This document shows, in pieces, positions 7,850-14,004 of a stretch of 14,157 nt of DNA. The position numbers were made by a program, and so were the translations under genes. The stretch spans positions 1 to 14,157 of the forward strand of contig CAMFKA010000024.1 in the NCBI GenBank assembly GCA_945957185.1, read 5' to 3'. Below the pieces are notes generated by a model. The model saw nothing but the letters and a program-made list of their open reading frames with translations, did not search any database and was not told the origin of the DNA. Source of the DNA: an uncultured Chlamydiaceae bacterium. Lineage in GTDB: Bacteria > Chlamydiota > Chlamydiia > Chlamydiales > Parachlamydiaceae. The stretch's first letter is position 1. Every line of letters begins with the position of its first letter.

Positions 7850-8054
7850 ATGACAGTAAAATTCATGAAACCCAGAGGGAGGGCCAGGCATAAGTTCGGC
7901 GCGATCCCCTGTGAAAGGGATGGGCTGAAGTTCCCTTCAAAGCTCGAAAGAAGCTATTACGACAGGCTGCAGATTTTACAAAAAGCAGGCGAGGTCCTGT
8001 TCTTTTTACGGCAGATCCCATTCGATCTCCCTGCAAGTAACCGAGGCCTTGACA
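7850..8054 (+). pseudogene. Truncated phage DUF1064 (nuclease-like) gene
   Basis: From ATG ACA GTA, with GGAGGAGG at 7831-7838 upstream, the frame encodes MTVKFMKPRGRARHKFGAIP, then ERDGLKFPSKLERSYYDRLQ, then LQKAGEVLFFLRQIPFDLP. This matches the first half of the DUF1064 family of phage proteins (restriction-enzyme-fold nuclease-like), where KYGA, DG-x-x-F-x-SK-x-E and GE(V/I)-x-x-L-x-x-Q are conserved. The match stops after FDLPA at about 8040, before the expected catalytic half, and the frame runs into sequence that on the other strand encodes an Inc-like protein. The gene is therefore a remnant, probably left by recombination. Its base usage looks richer in G+C than the surrounding DNA. 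An exact end between about 8040 and 8055 cannot be fixed by eye. Confidence 0.7.
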
Positions 8055-8300
8055 CACAATCTCTACTGCAGTTACTTTACTTGCTGACTCAAGATCGTCT
8101 ATTCTTGTGTTAATTTTTTTTATTCTATCGGTTAGTTTTTTATGGTCTTCTTGCAGCTCACGCACCGATTTAAGTTGGGGTTGATCTAAGGACCCCTGCA
8201 CCACTGTCGAATATTTATTTGGCATCGGATTTGATGGATTGATTGGTGGATCAAACAAATGGATAGAATTACCTTTCGGTCTCAGAGATGAAGCGCCCAT
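8055..8300 (-). pseudogene. Truncated fourth copy of the Inc-like family
   Basis: The first 82 codons (MGASSLRPKGNS through SLDQPQLKSVRELQEDHKKL to KVTAVEIV) align without gaps to the start of the three intact paralogues. Shared features are the MG-x-SS start, the (S/T)-x-x-Q-x-x-x-x-(S/P)-(L/V) block at 37-46, the helix around residues 50-72, and EIV at 80-82 where the first hydrophobic lobe begins. After EIV the frame continues for 63 codons, but these are the antisense of the DUF1064 remnant, so both hydrophobic lobes and the C-terminal coil are lost. The leader and ribosome site (GGGAA) are intact, so a 145-residue chimeric product could still be made. Confidence 0.75.
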
Positions 8301-8333
8301 ATTTAATTCCCTATTTTTGTTATTAAATTCAAT

Positions 8334-9038
8334 CTATTCGATGATCAATTGTTTTAATGCATCGATGTGTTTTTTCAATCTTACTGCACTATTATGCTTA
8401 CCAGGATCTACTATTTGAGTTTTTGAAGGATTTTCAAAGCCTGCTTGATCAAATTCACTTTCATTATATTGCTCTAATTCCGCTAAAAACGATTGTGGAT
8501 CACCGAATTTAAGAAATTCGATTTGTTGCTGTTTGAGATCTTTATTTTTACTTATTGCATTTTCAAGACCGTTTGGAGCGGTTGCTTTATAGAGTAAGCG
8601 AGCACGTCCATACATCGAAACAAAAGCAGCTGTAGTAAAAGCGAATGTGGTTGTGCCTCCCACAGTACTTCCCATCACAAGAAGTCCTGCCATGGGGACG
8701 AGTTGAACCACACTTATGACTGCAAATACAAACCATGCAACAGAAGCTGTTAACGCAGCAATCAAAACCACGGAAAGAACACTCATTCCTACGATGTCAC
8801 ATGCTACGCCTTCATTTTTTATCTTTCGAATATCTTCAACTCTCTGATTACTTTTTCGAATTTTACCGGTTAATCTGTTGTAATCGTTTATCCGACCAAT
8901 TAACGATTTAGGTTGAGATTGACCTGGGGACGTTCGAACTTCTAACAATTTCTCGTTCTCGCTAAAACTTGGCACACCAATATCATAATAATACAAATTG
9001 TTGACACTACCACTCGAGTTTACAGAAGAAACGCCCAT
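8334..9038 (-). CDS. Inc-like bilobed membrane protein, paralogue 3 of array
   Basis: 234 aa. Residues 1-35 are Ser/Asn-rich and polar with no signal peptide (MGVSSVNSSGSVNN), compatible with a type III secretion start. Residues 38-75 form a charged helix with SPGQSQPKSL and RINDYNRLTGKIRKSN. Two hydrophobic lobes follow at about 80-110 and 112-142, joined by a very short turn near QLVPMAG; this bilobed arrangement is the hallmark of chlamydial inclusion-membrane proteins. Residues 150-234 form a charged helical tail (KATAPNGLEN, LKQQQIEFLKFG, ending HIDALKQLIIE). A GGAG site lies 6 nt before the ATG. It is closest to its upstream neighbour at 9071-9772, sharing KATAP and QQIEFLK. Family and localisation are inferred; no sequence-level homologue is recognised. 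Confidence 0.75.
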   Translation of the reverse strand: MGVSSVNSSGSVNNLYYYDIGVPSFSENEKLLEVRTSPGQSQPKSLIGRINDYNRLTGKIRKSNQRVEDIRKIKNEGVACDIVGMSVLSVVLIAALTASVAWFVFAVISVVQLVPMAGLLVMGSTVGGTTTFAFTTAAFVSMYGRARLLYKATAPNGLENAISKNKDLKQQQIEFLKFGDPQSFLAELEQYNESEFDQAGFENPSKTQIVDPGKHNSAVRLKKHIDALKQLIIE

Positions 9039-9070
9039 ATTTAACTCCTATTTTTGTTATTAAATCCAAT

Positions 9071-9772
9071 CTATGCTGTGATCAATTGCATTAGCGCATT
9101 GATTTGTTTGTTCAACTCTACCGCCAATTCATGTCTATACTGATCTAGTTTTCGCTTTTTTGAAGGTTTTAAACACCCCGCTTCACGAAACTCAGATTCC
9201 TTGAACTTTTCTAATTCCTTTAAAAATGTTTGTGAGGTTCCGTGTTTAAGAAATTCGATTTGTTGCAGTTTGAGATCTTCATTTTCCTTTTTGGTATTTT
9301 CAAGAGCTTTTGGAGCGGTGGCTTTACAAAGAAAGTCAACGGTTTTGTATAACCCTACAAATGAAGCAAAGTCAGCAAATCCGCCGATCGTGCCCATTGT
9401 AATTGCGCCCAAGACAATTAATCCAGCGAATGGAGTAACGGGCGCTGTGCTTACGGCAAAAATAAAGCAACAAATTCCAGCTACAAGTAAAGCTGTCGAA
9501 ATTACAGCAGCAACGCTTAATCCCACGATTTCTATAATTAAGCACTTTTTGTTCATCGACTTCATAGACTCTAACATTTCGTTACTATTTTGAATTTTAT
9601 CTATTAATTTGTTGTAATCTTCTACTCGTTGTTTTAACGACTGGGGTTGAGGTTGGTTCGGAGAACTCTGCATAGCATCCAAGAGGCTATTTCGATAGCG
9701 GTATGGTAAACGTATATTTGAGTTAATCAAATTGTTGAACTCACGAGTCGAGTTTACAGGAGAAATGCTCAT
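9071..9772 (-). CDS. Inc-like bilobed membrane protein, paralogue 2 of array
   Basis: 233 aa with the same plan: polar Ser/Asn-rich N-terminus (MSISPVNSTREFNN), a charged helix with SPNQPQPQSLKQRVEDYN (residues 37-54), two hydrophobic lobes at about 77-109 and 113-143 split by PVTPFAG, and a charged helical tail ending INALMQLITA. Its tail shares KATAP, LE(N), DLK and QQIEFLK with the downstream neighbour, so these two are the closest pair. It contains Cys101 and Cys102 within the first lobe. The ribosome site is AGGGA. Expected to insert in the host-derived inclusion membrane after type III secretion if the Inc assignment holds. Confidence 0.75.
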   Translation of the reverse strand: MSISPVNSTREFNNLINSNIRLPYRYRNSLLDAMQSSPNQPQPQSLKQRVEDYNKLIDKIQNSNEMLESMKSMNKKCLIIEIVGLSVAAVISTALLVAGICCFIFAVSTAPVTPFAGLIVLGAITMGTIGGFADFASFVGLYKTVDFLCKATAPKALENTKKENEDLKLQQIEFLKHGTSQTFLKELEKFKESEFREAGCLKPSKKRKLDQYRHELAVELNKQINALMQLITA

Positions 9773-9805
9773 ACTTAATCCCTTATTTTTGTTATTAAAT
9801 TAAAA

Positions 9806-10441
9806 TTATTCGGATCCCAATTGTTTTAACGCATCGACTTCGTTTTGCAATTGTGCAGTTTGTTCTGTACTGTACGTCTCTAAATCCTGCAAAAGCAGTT
9901 TCCCTTCCGGAGATTTAATAAAATTTCCAAGCTCTTGATGAAGGGTTTTGTTTTCATTAATGTCATGTTTAATTTCATTTTGAAGATTGTCTTTGTAAAG
10001 AAGGTAAGCTGTACTGAACACTGCCGTAAATAAAGCCAACGCAAGGGGAGCCGCGAATGAAGCTGTAATAATCCCCGTCGTGAAAATTGTGCCGGCAGCG
10101 GGATTGACGTGCAACGTACTTGCACCTACGACGCAGCCAAAAAGTGCAAATGCTAGTAGTGCGGTAGCAATCAAAGCCATAAGACTAAATAGGGCGAGGT
10201 TTGCTTTTAGTTGTTGTTTGTCCATCGATTTATAAAATTTAATGCCATTTTCGTTCTTTCGAATTCGAGTAATTATATCGTTATACGTTTTCACTCGTGT
10301 TTTCAAAGGATTAGGATTAGATTGATCTGGGGTTTTCAGCACAATTGTCGGATAATTATTTTGTTCCGAATTTGATAAATCAATGAGTGGATAAATCACA
10401 TTATTGACACTACCATTTAAGCTTACAGAAGAAACGCTCAT
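9806..10441 (-). CDS. Inc-like bilobed membrane protein, paralogue 1 (promoter-proximal)
   Basis: 211 aa from the ATG at 10441. A longer frame begins 14 codons upstream, but its extra residues (FNNKNRELN) are only the translated conserved leader, and GGGAG lies 6 nt before the chosen ATG. It starts MSVSSVSLNGSVNN, followed by TPDQSNPNPLKTRVKTYN (residues 37-54), two hydrophobic lobes at about 80-107 and 115-147, and a shorter helical tail ending EVDALKQLGSE. It is the most diverged and shortest of the three intact copies, lacking about 20 residues of the tail. It is first in the array and lies behind the TTAANA boxes and the palindromic element. Confidence 0.75.
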   Translation of the reverse strand: MSVSSVSLNGSVNNVIYPLIDLSNSEQNNYPTIVLKTPDQSNPNPLKTRVKTYNDIITRIRKNENGIKFYKSMDKQQLKANLALFSLMALIATALLAFALFGCVVGASTLHVNPAAGTIFTTGIITASFAAPLALALFTAVFSTAYLLYKDNLQNEIKHDINENKTLHQELGNFIKSPEGKLLLQDLETYSTEQTAQLQNEVDALKQLGSE

Positions 10442-10470
10442 ATTTAACTCCCTATTTTTGTTATTAAATA
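10442..10470 (-). promoter_or_regulatory. Conserved leader repeated before each Inc-like gene
   Basis: In gene orientation, ATTTAATAACAAAAAT is followed by AGGGAGTTAAAT and the ATG. Near-identical copies precede the other three starts (8301-8329, 9039-9066 and 9773-9801), differing mainly in the G-run of the ribosome site. The 5' part is more conserved than needed for ribosome binding. It may hold a -10 element (TATTTAATAA in the first copy) or an mRNA stability or translation signal. Conservation may also simply reflect shared descent of the duplicated unit. Confidence 0.6.
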
Positions 10471-10488
10471 TTGATTTTAACATGAAAT

Positions 10489-10516
10489 TATTAATTTAAT
10501 ATTAACGAAGTGTTAA
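10489..10516 (-). promoter_or_regulatory. Three TTAANA direct repeats at 11-bp spacing upstream of Inc-like array
   Basis: On the minus strand TTAACA (10516-10511), TTAATA (10505-10500) and TTAATA (10494-10489) recur with exactly 5 nt between them, one helical turn apart. A further TTAAAA follows 14 nt after the last start. This is the usual layout of sites for OmpR/PhoB-family regulators (compare the Bacillus PhoP consensus of TTAACA-like hexamers with 5-nt spacers). The same layout precedes the response-regulator gene in this window. The AT-rich context makes chance matches easier. Confidence 0.45.
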
Positions 10517-10584
10517 ATTTTGATGTAATATTTGATGAGGATAACGAGGACGGTATAACGCAATGGCGTCAACTTAAACATTTA

Positions 10585-10605
10585 TGTCGACCTTTCAGGC
10601 CTCTG
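10585..10605 (+). repeat. Left terminal inverted repeat of the MITE-like element
   Basis: 21 bp, exactly complementary to 10896-10916. It contains the SalI-like core GTCGAC next to the end and the AGGCCT palindrome. The preceding dinucleotide is TA. Confidence 0.85.
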
Positions 10606-10895
10606 GACTAATTTTATAACCATACCCAGGCCTCCGCTTCGCTGCGACCTGGGCGAGTGTGGCTATTTCTGGTTGAAAGCCTCGCGAATGTGTAAATCCA
10701 CTGAGATACCAGGTCGAGGACGACCTGGCTACCTCGCATCTAGAGCACACTTCAAGGTAGCCGGGGCGTCCCCGCCCTGGTATCGCCGTGATTTTACACA
10801 TACGCGAGGCCTCAAAATCACCTTTCAACCAGAAATAGCCACACTCGCCCAGGTTGCAGCGAAGCGGAGGCCTGGGTTAGACCCAGAAAAAAAAT

Positions 10896-10916
10896 CAGAG
10901 GCCTGAAAGGTCGACA
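10896..10916 (-). repeat. Right terminal inverted repeat of the MITE-like element
   Basis: 21 bp, exact inverse of 10585-10605, followed by TA at 10917-10918. The A-run AAAAAAAA at 10887-10894 just inside it has a T-rich but non-matching counterpart in the left arm (ATTTTATAA), so the arms diverge here. Confidence 0.85.
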
Positions 10917-10941
10917 TAGGGTTCGAATAATGAACTAAAAA

Positions 10942-12414
10942 TTAGCGAGTGCTATAGAGTTCGTTCAGTGACGAAATCACTTCATCATCAAACGGATCCA
11001 TCGTTCTTGCTTTTTCGAAGGCTCGGATCGCTTGATCCCGCTTCCCATCTTTGTAGTAGATGCGCCCTAAGCTTTTCCAGGCCGCCAAATCCACCGGATT
11101 GATTTTGACAACTTCTAAGAAGCTTTTTTCTGCGGAATCTCGTTCATCAACGCCAAGTTGAGCCAAAGCAAGCAGCTTCCAGCCCCAAATGTTATCGGGC
11201 TCGAGTTGAACATAAGTGCTAAAGGCATTGACGGCTTTACGGTCTTCGTGCAGCAGGAGTTCTACTTGCCCTAACAGAAAGAATACGGGGGATAGCGGAG
11301 GTTTAATTTGAGTGAGCATCTCAAGGAAGCGTGCATCTTCTTCCATTTGATGCTGCGTTGTGGCGAGCTGCTTTTCCCCTTCCAAAATCGAATCGATCCG
11401 TTTTTGGATCAACAGATAATTCAAATCTAAAGGCGTTTCAAAGCTCCACTCATCAATTTCATCGACAACAGGAGCTTTTGCAACTTCGACAACAGGTTGT
11501 ACTTTTTCCTCTTCGTAGTTGTCATAAAGGCTGAGAGCATTTTCAAAAAACAGAATGTCTTGATTATTATAAGCCAACAGACTGTTTTGGAGACGTCTCT
11601 GCATCGAAGAGATCAACTGAAATTTGATCTGGTGATACTCCCTCACATAGACGCGAGGAGATACTTTTCTCAACTCTTCAATAGCCAAACGATAAGAAGG
11701 GACGGAGTCTGAAATTTCGTTTTCATCGGCTTCGAGCAAATAGCTTTTCGACAAGAGAAGTCTTGACAGTTCAGCCTCAGGATCTATCTTGGAGTCAATC
11801 ACTTCCAAAATTTTCTCTCTGGAAGCTTCATATTCCCCCATCATCATTTCACATTGGGCGATTTGTAAAAGCGTCCATGCAGGGGGCAGTTTTTCGGCAA
11901 AAGCGTGTTTCATGATGGGGTTAAAGGCTTCCAGCTTCATCGGAGATTGAAAAAATTTCAATGCTCTCTTACAGTCCATCACTTTAAGTGCTTCTACACC
12001 TTGAAATAGCTTTTTCCACTCTCTAGCACGTTCCGAAGAGACATCAATCTGATCAAGAAAATGGGTAAACGCGACTTGATCGTCCTCTAAATAGGCGTTT
12101 AGAGTCTGATTGAGAACGATTTCTAAAATTAAATCACGAGAGCTGCCGGGGTCTTGAAGCGCTTGCTCCAATTCTGCATCTGATTTTTTAATATTTCCTG
12201 CAGCACGGTATCCATAAGCAAGGTAGAGTCGTTTTTGGGCATCCGAAAATAAAGAACCGCTGTGGGAGACTTCCTCAAGGAACAAAGAGTATTTTTTTGT
12301 GGTGAATGCGCTCTCAATTTCTGTTTTAGCAGCGTGTCTATCCCACCAAAACAATTTAACGATGAGCACTAGAAGGATGATTGCAATGAGAGCGTATAAA
12401 ACTCTTAACTTCAT
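10942..12414 (-). CDS. Membrane-anchored TPR-repeat protein
   Basis: 490 aa. An N-terminal hydrophobic segment (about residues 5-26, LYALIAIILLVLIVKLFWW) acts as a signal anchor. The remainder is helical, with tetratricopeptide repeats clearest in the last 120 residues: FFLLGQVELLLHEDRKAVNA, then WGWKLLALAQLGVDERDSAE and AAWKSLGRIYYKDGKRDQAI. Each is followed by the usual (L/M)(E/N)P turn (LEPDN, INPVD, MDPFD). TPR proteins are scaffolds for protein-protein contacts; in chlamydiae many serve secretion or envelope complexes. The specific partner is unknown. GGGAA lies 6 nt before the ATG and a strong sigma70-type promoter lies 60 nt upstream. Its stop is 26 nt from the palindromic element. Confidence 0.85.
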   Translation of the reverse strand: MKLRVLYALIAIILLVLIVKLFWWDRHAAKTEIESAFTTKKYSLFLEEVSHSGSLFSDAQKRLYLAYGYRAAGNIKKSDAELEQALQDPGSSRDLILEIVLNQTLNAYLEDDQVAFTHFLDQIDVSSERAREWKKLFQGVEALKVMDCKRALKFFQSPMKLEAFNPIMKHAFAEKLPPAWTLLQIAQCEMMMGEYEASREKILEVIDSKIDPEAELSRLLLSKSYLLEADENEISDSVPSYRLAIEELRKVSPRVYVREYHQIKFQLISSMQRRLQNSLLAYNNQDILFFENALSLYDNYEEEKVQPVVEVAKAPVVDEIDEWSFETPLDLNYLLIQKRIDSILEGEKQLATTQHQMEEDARFLEMLTQIKPPLSPVFFLLGQVELLLHEDRKAVNAFSTYVQLEPDNIWGWKLLALAQLGVDERDSAEKSFLEVVKINPVDLAAWKSLGRIYYKDGKRDQAIRAFEKARTMDPFDDEVISSLNELYSTR

Positions 12415-12474
12415 ATTTGGTTCCCGTATTCAAATCAGGATGGAGATCTTCTCTTAATCCCCCACGTATCCCCT

Positions 12475-12503
12475 CTTATATCGAAGTTCGTTATAAAGGT
12501 CAA
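12475..12503 (-). promoter_or_regulatory. Sigma70-type promoter of the TPR gene
   Basis: On the minus strand TTGACC (12503-12498) and TATAAG (12480-12475) are separated by 17 bp, 5 of 6 matches in each box. Transcription would start about 50 nt upstream of the TPR start codon. Confidence 0.7.
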
Positions 12504-12511
12504 AAAAAGTT

Positions 12512-12539
12512 TTGTTTAATAGTCTCAAGTGAGTACAAT
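12512..12539 (+). promoter_or_regulatory. Candidate promoter of the VanX-fold gene
   Basis: TTGTTT (12512-12517) and TACAAT (12534-12539) are 16 bp apart, about 100 nt upstream of the ATG. A second candidate is TATAAA at 12571-12576 with TTCAAA 18 bp upstream. It is divergent from the TPR promoter, so the 228-bp gap holds two back-to-back promoters. Confidence 0.45.
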
Positions 12540-12642
12540 TCGGTTTTTCAAACACGAGGCTGTCTACGGGTATAAAATGAAATCGTCCAAGAGCGACGGA
12601 TTATTTTAAACTTCGGTGACAGGTACCTACAAGCAGGCGTTT

Positions 12643-13200
12643 ATGTGGAAATGGTTATTACTCTCCGTGCAATTGCTGATCTTTGGAGTCCAGGCTCACC
12701 AACTTGTGAATTTAAGGGAGCATAATCCGGCATTTCGTTTTGCAAACGATGGGGAAGCGTTTCTCGTTCAAGAGGCTGCTATTCAGCTCAGTCGGGTGCA
12801 AAGGGATTTAGCGAAAGAGGGCATCGCTTTGATAATTCTTCGCGCTTATTTGCCTGAATCGCAATCTCCTTCCTGCTGCGTCGATGTCAACCAGGATAGA
12901 ATCAGCCATACTTTCAGTCGAGGAACAGCCGTTGATGTGAGTCTTGAGTACATCAGTGGGAATCCTCTTCAGCTGCCTTGCGAGCCTTATTCTTGGGTGA
13001 TTGATCCAGACTACAACGGAGATCCATGTCCTCTCAGCTGCGGCTTTCAGCATTTGGAAAGGTTGATGATGCGTCACGGGTTCAATCGCTCGGCAAAAGT
13101 GTGGTGGCATTTCGACTTAAAAAGATGGAGGGAATACGAGCCTTTGAACATTCCGCTTCAGCAACTGCTGTATAAGAAAAGTTGGGCATCCTCCCAGTAA
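12643..13200 (+). CDS. Secreted VanX/DdpX-fold (peptidase M15D) protein with altered active site
   Basis: 185 aa from the ATG at 12643. A GTG nine codons upstream has no ribosome site, and the ATG puts the signal peptide MWKWLLLSVQLLIFGVQAHQ first. The core matches the zinc D-Ala-D-Ala dipeptidase family: an AY-x-P segment at 68-71, SRGTAVDVSL at 92-101 and VWWHFDL at 153-159. However, three usual catalytic positions differ. The transition-state Arg of the YRP motif is Leu70. The zinc His three residues before the Gly of SRG is Phe91, with a His only two residues earlier (H89). The catalytic Glu before WWH is Val153. Zinc ligands Asp98 and His156 remain. Five cysteines (78, 79, 113, 129, 133) suggest disulfides in the periplasm. 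It may be inactive, substrate-binding, or act by a changed mechanism on peptidoglycan peptides. Confidence 0.75.
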   Translation: MWKWLLLSVQLLIFGVQAHQLVNLREHNPAFRFANDGEAFLVQEAAIQLSRVQRDLAKEGIALIILRAYLPESQSPSCCVDVNQDRISHTFSRGTAVDVSLEYISGNPLQLPCEPYSWVIDPDYNGDPCPLSCGFQHLERLMMRHGFNRSAKVWWHFDLKRWREYEPLNIPLQQLLYKKSWASSQ

Positions 13201-13202
13201 AA

Positions 13203-13250
13203 TTAACATTAAGTTAAGTTAATATTAAATTTTGTTATTAAAAATTAACA
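13203..13250 (+). promoter_or_regulatory. TTAANN direct repeats upstream of response-regulator gene
   Basis: TTAACA (13203), TTAAGT (13214) and TTAAAT (13225) are spaced exactly 11 bp apart. A further TTAACA at 13245 lies just upstream of the -10 box. The array sits where a class II activator of the PhoB type would bind in place of a -35 element, suggesting autoregulation. The same pattern is found before the Inc-like array. Confidence 0.5.
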
Positions 13251-13267
13251 CTTTATTTATAATAAAG
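13251..13267 (+). promoter_or_regulatory. Perfect -10 box inside a 17-bp dyad
   Basis: TATAAT (13258-13263) is a consensus -10 element. It lies within CTTTATT TAT AATAAAG, a perfect 7-bp inverted repeat around 3 nt. There is no good -35 box at 17 bp, consistent with activator dependence. The dyad could be a separate repressor site. Confidence 0.5.
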
Positions 13268-13308
13268 TTATACGTTGATCGGGTTTTATATGAATTCGAG
13301 AGGTTATC

Positions 13309-14004
13309 ATGCAGAAATCTAAAATTTTACTTATCGAAGACGAAGAAGACATTGCGGCTTTGATTAAACTCCAAGCTGAAATCTACGGCTACAAGCTGAT
13401 GATAGAAGTGGACGGACTCAACGGCCTGCGCGCTGTGGAGAAAGAGCGACCCGACCTAGTGATTCTTGACATCATGCTCCCCGGACAGAGCGGGTTGGAT
13501 GTGTGCCGAAAAATCAAAGCCAATCCCGATATTAAAGACATTCCTATAATCATTATTTCCGCGAAAACCGAAGAATTGGACGTCGTTTTAGGGTTAGAAT
13601 TGGGAGCAGACGATTACGTTTCTAAGCCATTCTCTCCAAAAATCTTATTTTCCAGAGTACGAGCGATCTTGCGCAGAGGAAAAGAAGTAGAAAAAGCTCC
13701 TCAAGTCATTGTATTTAATGACTTTACGCTAGAAGTCGACAAATATCAGTTACGTAAAAAAGACAAGTACATCCCCATTACTTTGTCGGAATTTGGGATT
13801 TTGAGACGCCTTCTTCTGAACAAAGGAAAGGTGCTGACACGTAACCAGCTTTTGGATGATATTCAAAATAACGATGCGTTCATCGTCGATAGAAACATCG
13901 ACGTTCACATCGCTTCACTCAGGAAGAAGTTAGGACCCAACTTTAATGCCATCGAAACTGTCCGTGGCGTAGGCTACCGTTTTCTGGATGAGTCCGTAGA
14001 ATAG
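13309..14004 (+). CDS. OmpR/PhoB-family response regulator
   Basis: 231 aa. Receiver domain residues 4-120: acidic pair E10-D11, phosphorylated Asp54 in LVILDIMLPG, switch Ser84 in IIISAK, Tyr103 and Lys106 in DDYVSKPF. All phosphorylation residues are present, unlike the chlamydial ChxR regulator, which lacks them. The winged-helix DNA-binding domain covers about 132-228, with ITLSEFGILRRLL, the recognition region RNIDVHIASLRKKLG and the wing IETVRGVGYRF. The length is typical. GAGAGG lies 5 nt before the ATG. No histidine kinase is seen in the remaining 150 bp, so its partner is outside the window or unlinked. Direct repeats upstream suggest autoregulation. Confidence 0.95.
   Translation: MQKSKILLIEDEEDIAALIKLQAEIYGYKLMIEVDGLNGLRAVEKERPDLVILDIMLPGQSGLDVCRKIKANPDIKDIPIIIISAKTEELDVVLGLELGADDYVSKPFSPKILFSRVRAILRRGKEVEKAPQVIVFNDFTLEVDKYQLRKKDKYIPITLSEFGILRRLLLNKGKVLTRNQLLDDIQNNDAFIVDRNIDVHIASLRKKLGPNFNAIETVRGVGYRFLDESVE

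Larger units (their letters stand above)
8055..10470 (-). repeat. Tandem array of four Inc-like paralogues (three intact, one truncated)
   Basis: Four copies run in the same direction, separated by 33, 32 and 33 nt. Start-to-start distances are 669, 734 and 738 bp on the minus strand. Each intergenic gap carries the same leader found upstream of the first gene, so the duplicated unit included the 5' region. The proteins are similar enough to align throughout but clearly diverged, so the duplications are not recent. The distal copy is broken at 8055. Confidence 0.85.
10585..10916. mobile_element. 332-bp palindromic MITE-like element flanked by TA
   Basis: The ends are perfect 21-bp inverted repeats (TGTCGACCTTTCAGG and on to CTCTG at the left, mirrored at the right). 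The element is bounded by TA at 10583-10584 and 10917-10918, as expected after insertion by an IS630/Tc1-type transposase. Inside, the two halves are imperfect inverted copies almost to the centre, where GGCTACCT (10727-10734) pairs with AGGTAGCC (10755-10762) around a 20-nt loop. Arms also contain smaller hairpins such as CCAGGTCG/CGACCTGG (10709-10728). It encodes no transposase. The open frames on both strands are mirror images of one another and are artefacts. It lies between the TPR gene and the Inc-like array and would form a very long RNA hairpin if transcribed. Confidence 0.8.

Noticed and set aside
9201..9593. Plus-strand open frame of 130 codons.
   Set aside because: Exact antisense of the second Inc-like gene, whose paralogues support the minus strand.
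8301..10470. Regularly repeated leaders considered as a CRISPR array.
   Set aside because: Units of about 735 bp are coding genes, far too long and diverged for spacers.
10442..10483. Longer start for the first Inc-like gene, adding 14 residues.
   Set aside because: The added residues are the translated conserved leader; the paralogues start at the later Met, with a ribosome site before it.
10595..10906. Two overlapping open frames of 77 codons on opposite strands (10595-10828 minus, 10673-10906 plus).
   Set aside because: Their products are near mirror copies because they lie in the two arms of the palindromic element; no ribosome site or family match.
12616..12642. GTG start for the VanX-fold gene.
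   Set aside because: No ribosome site, and it would place nine polar residues before the signal peptide.
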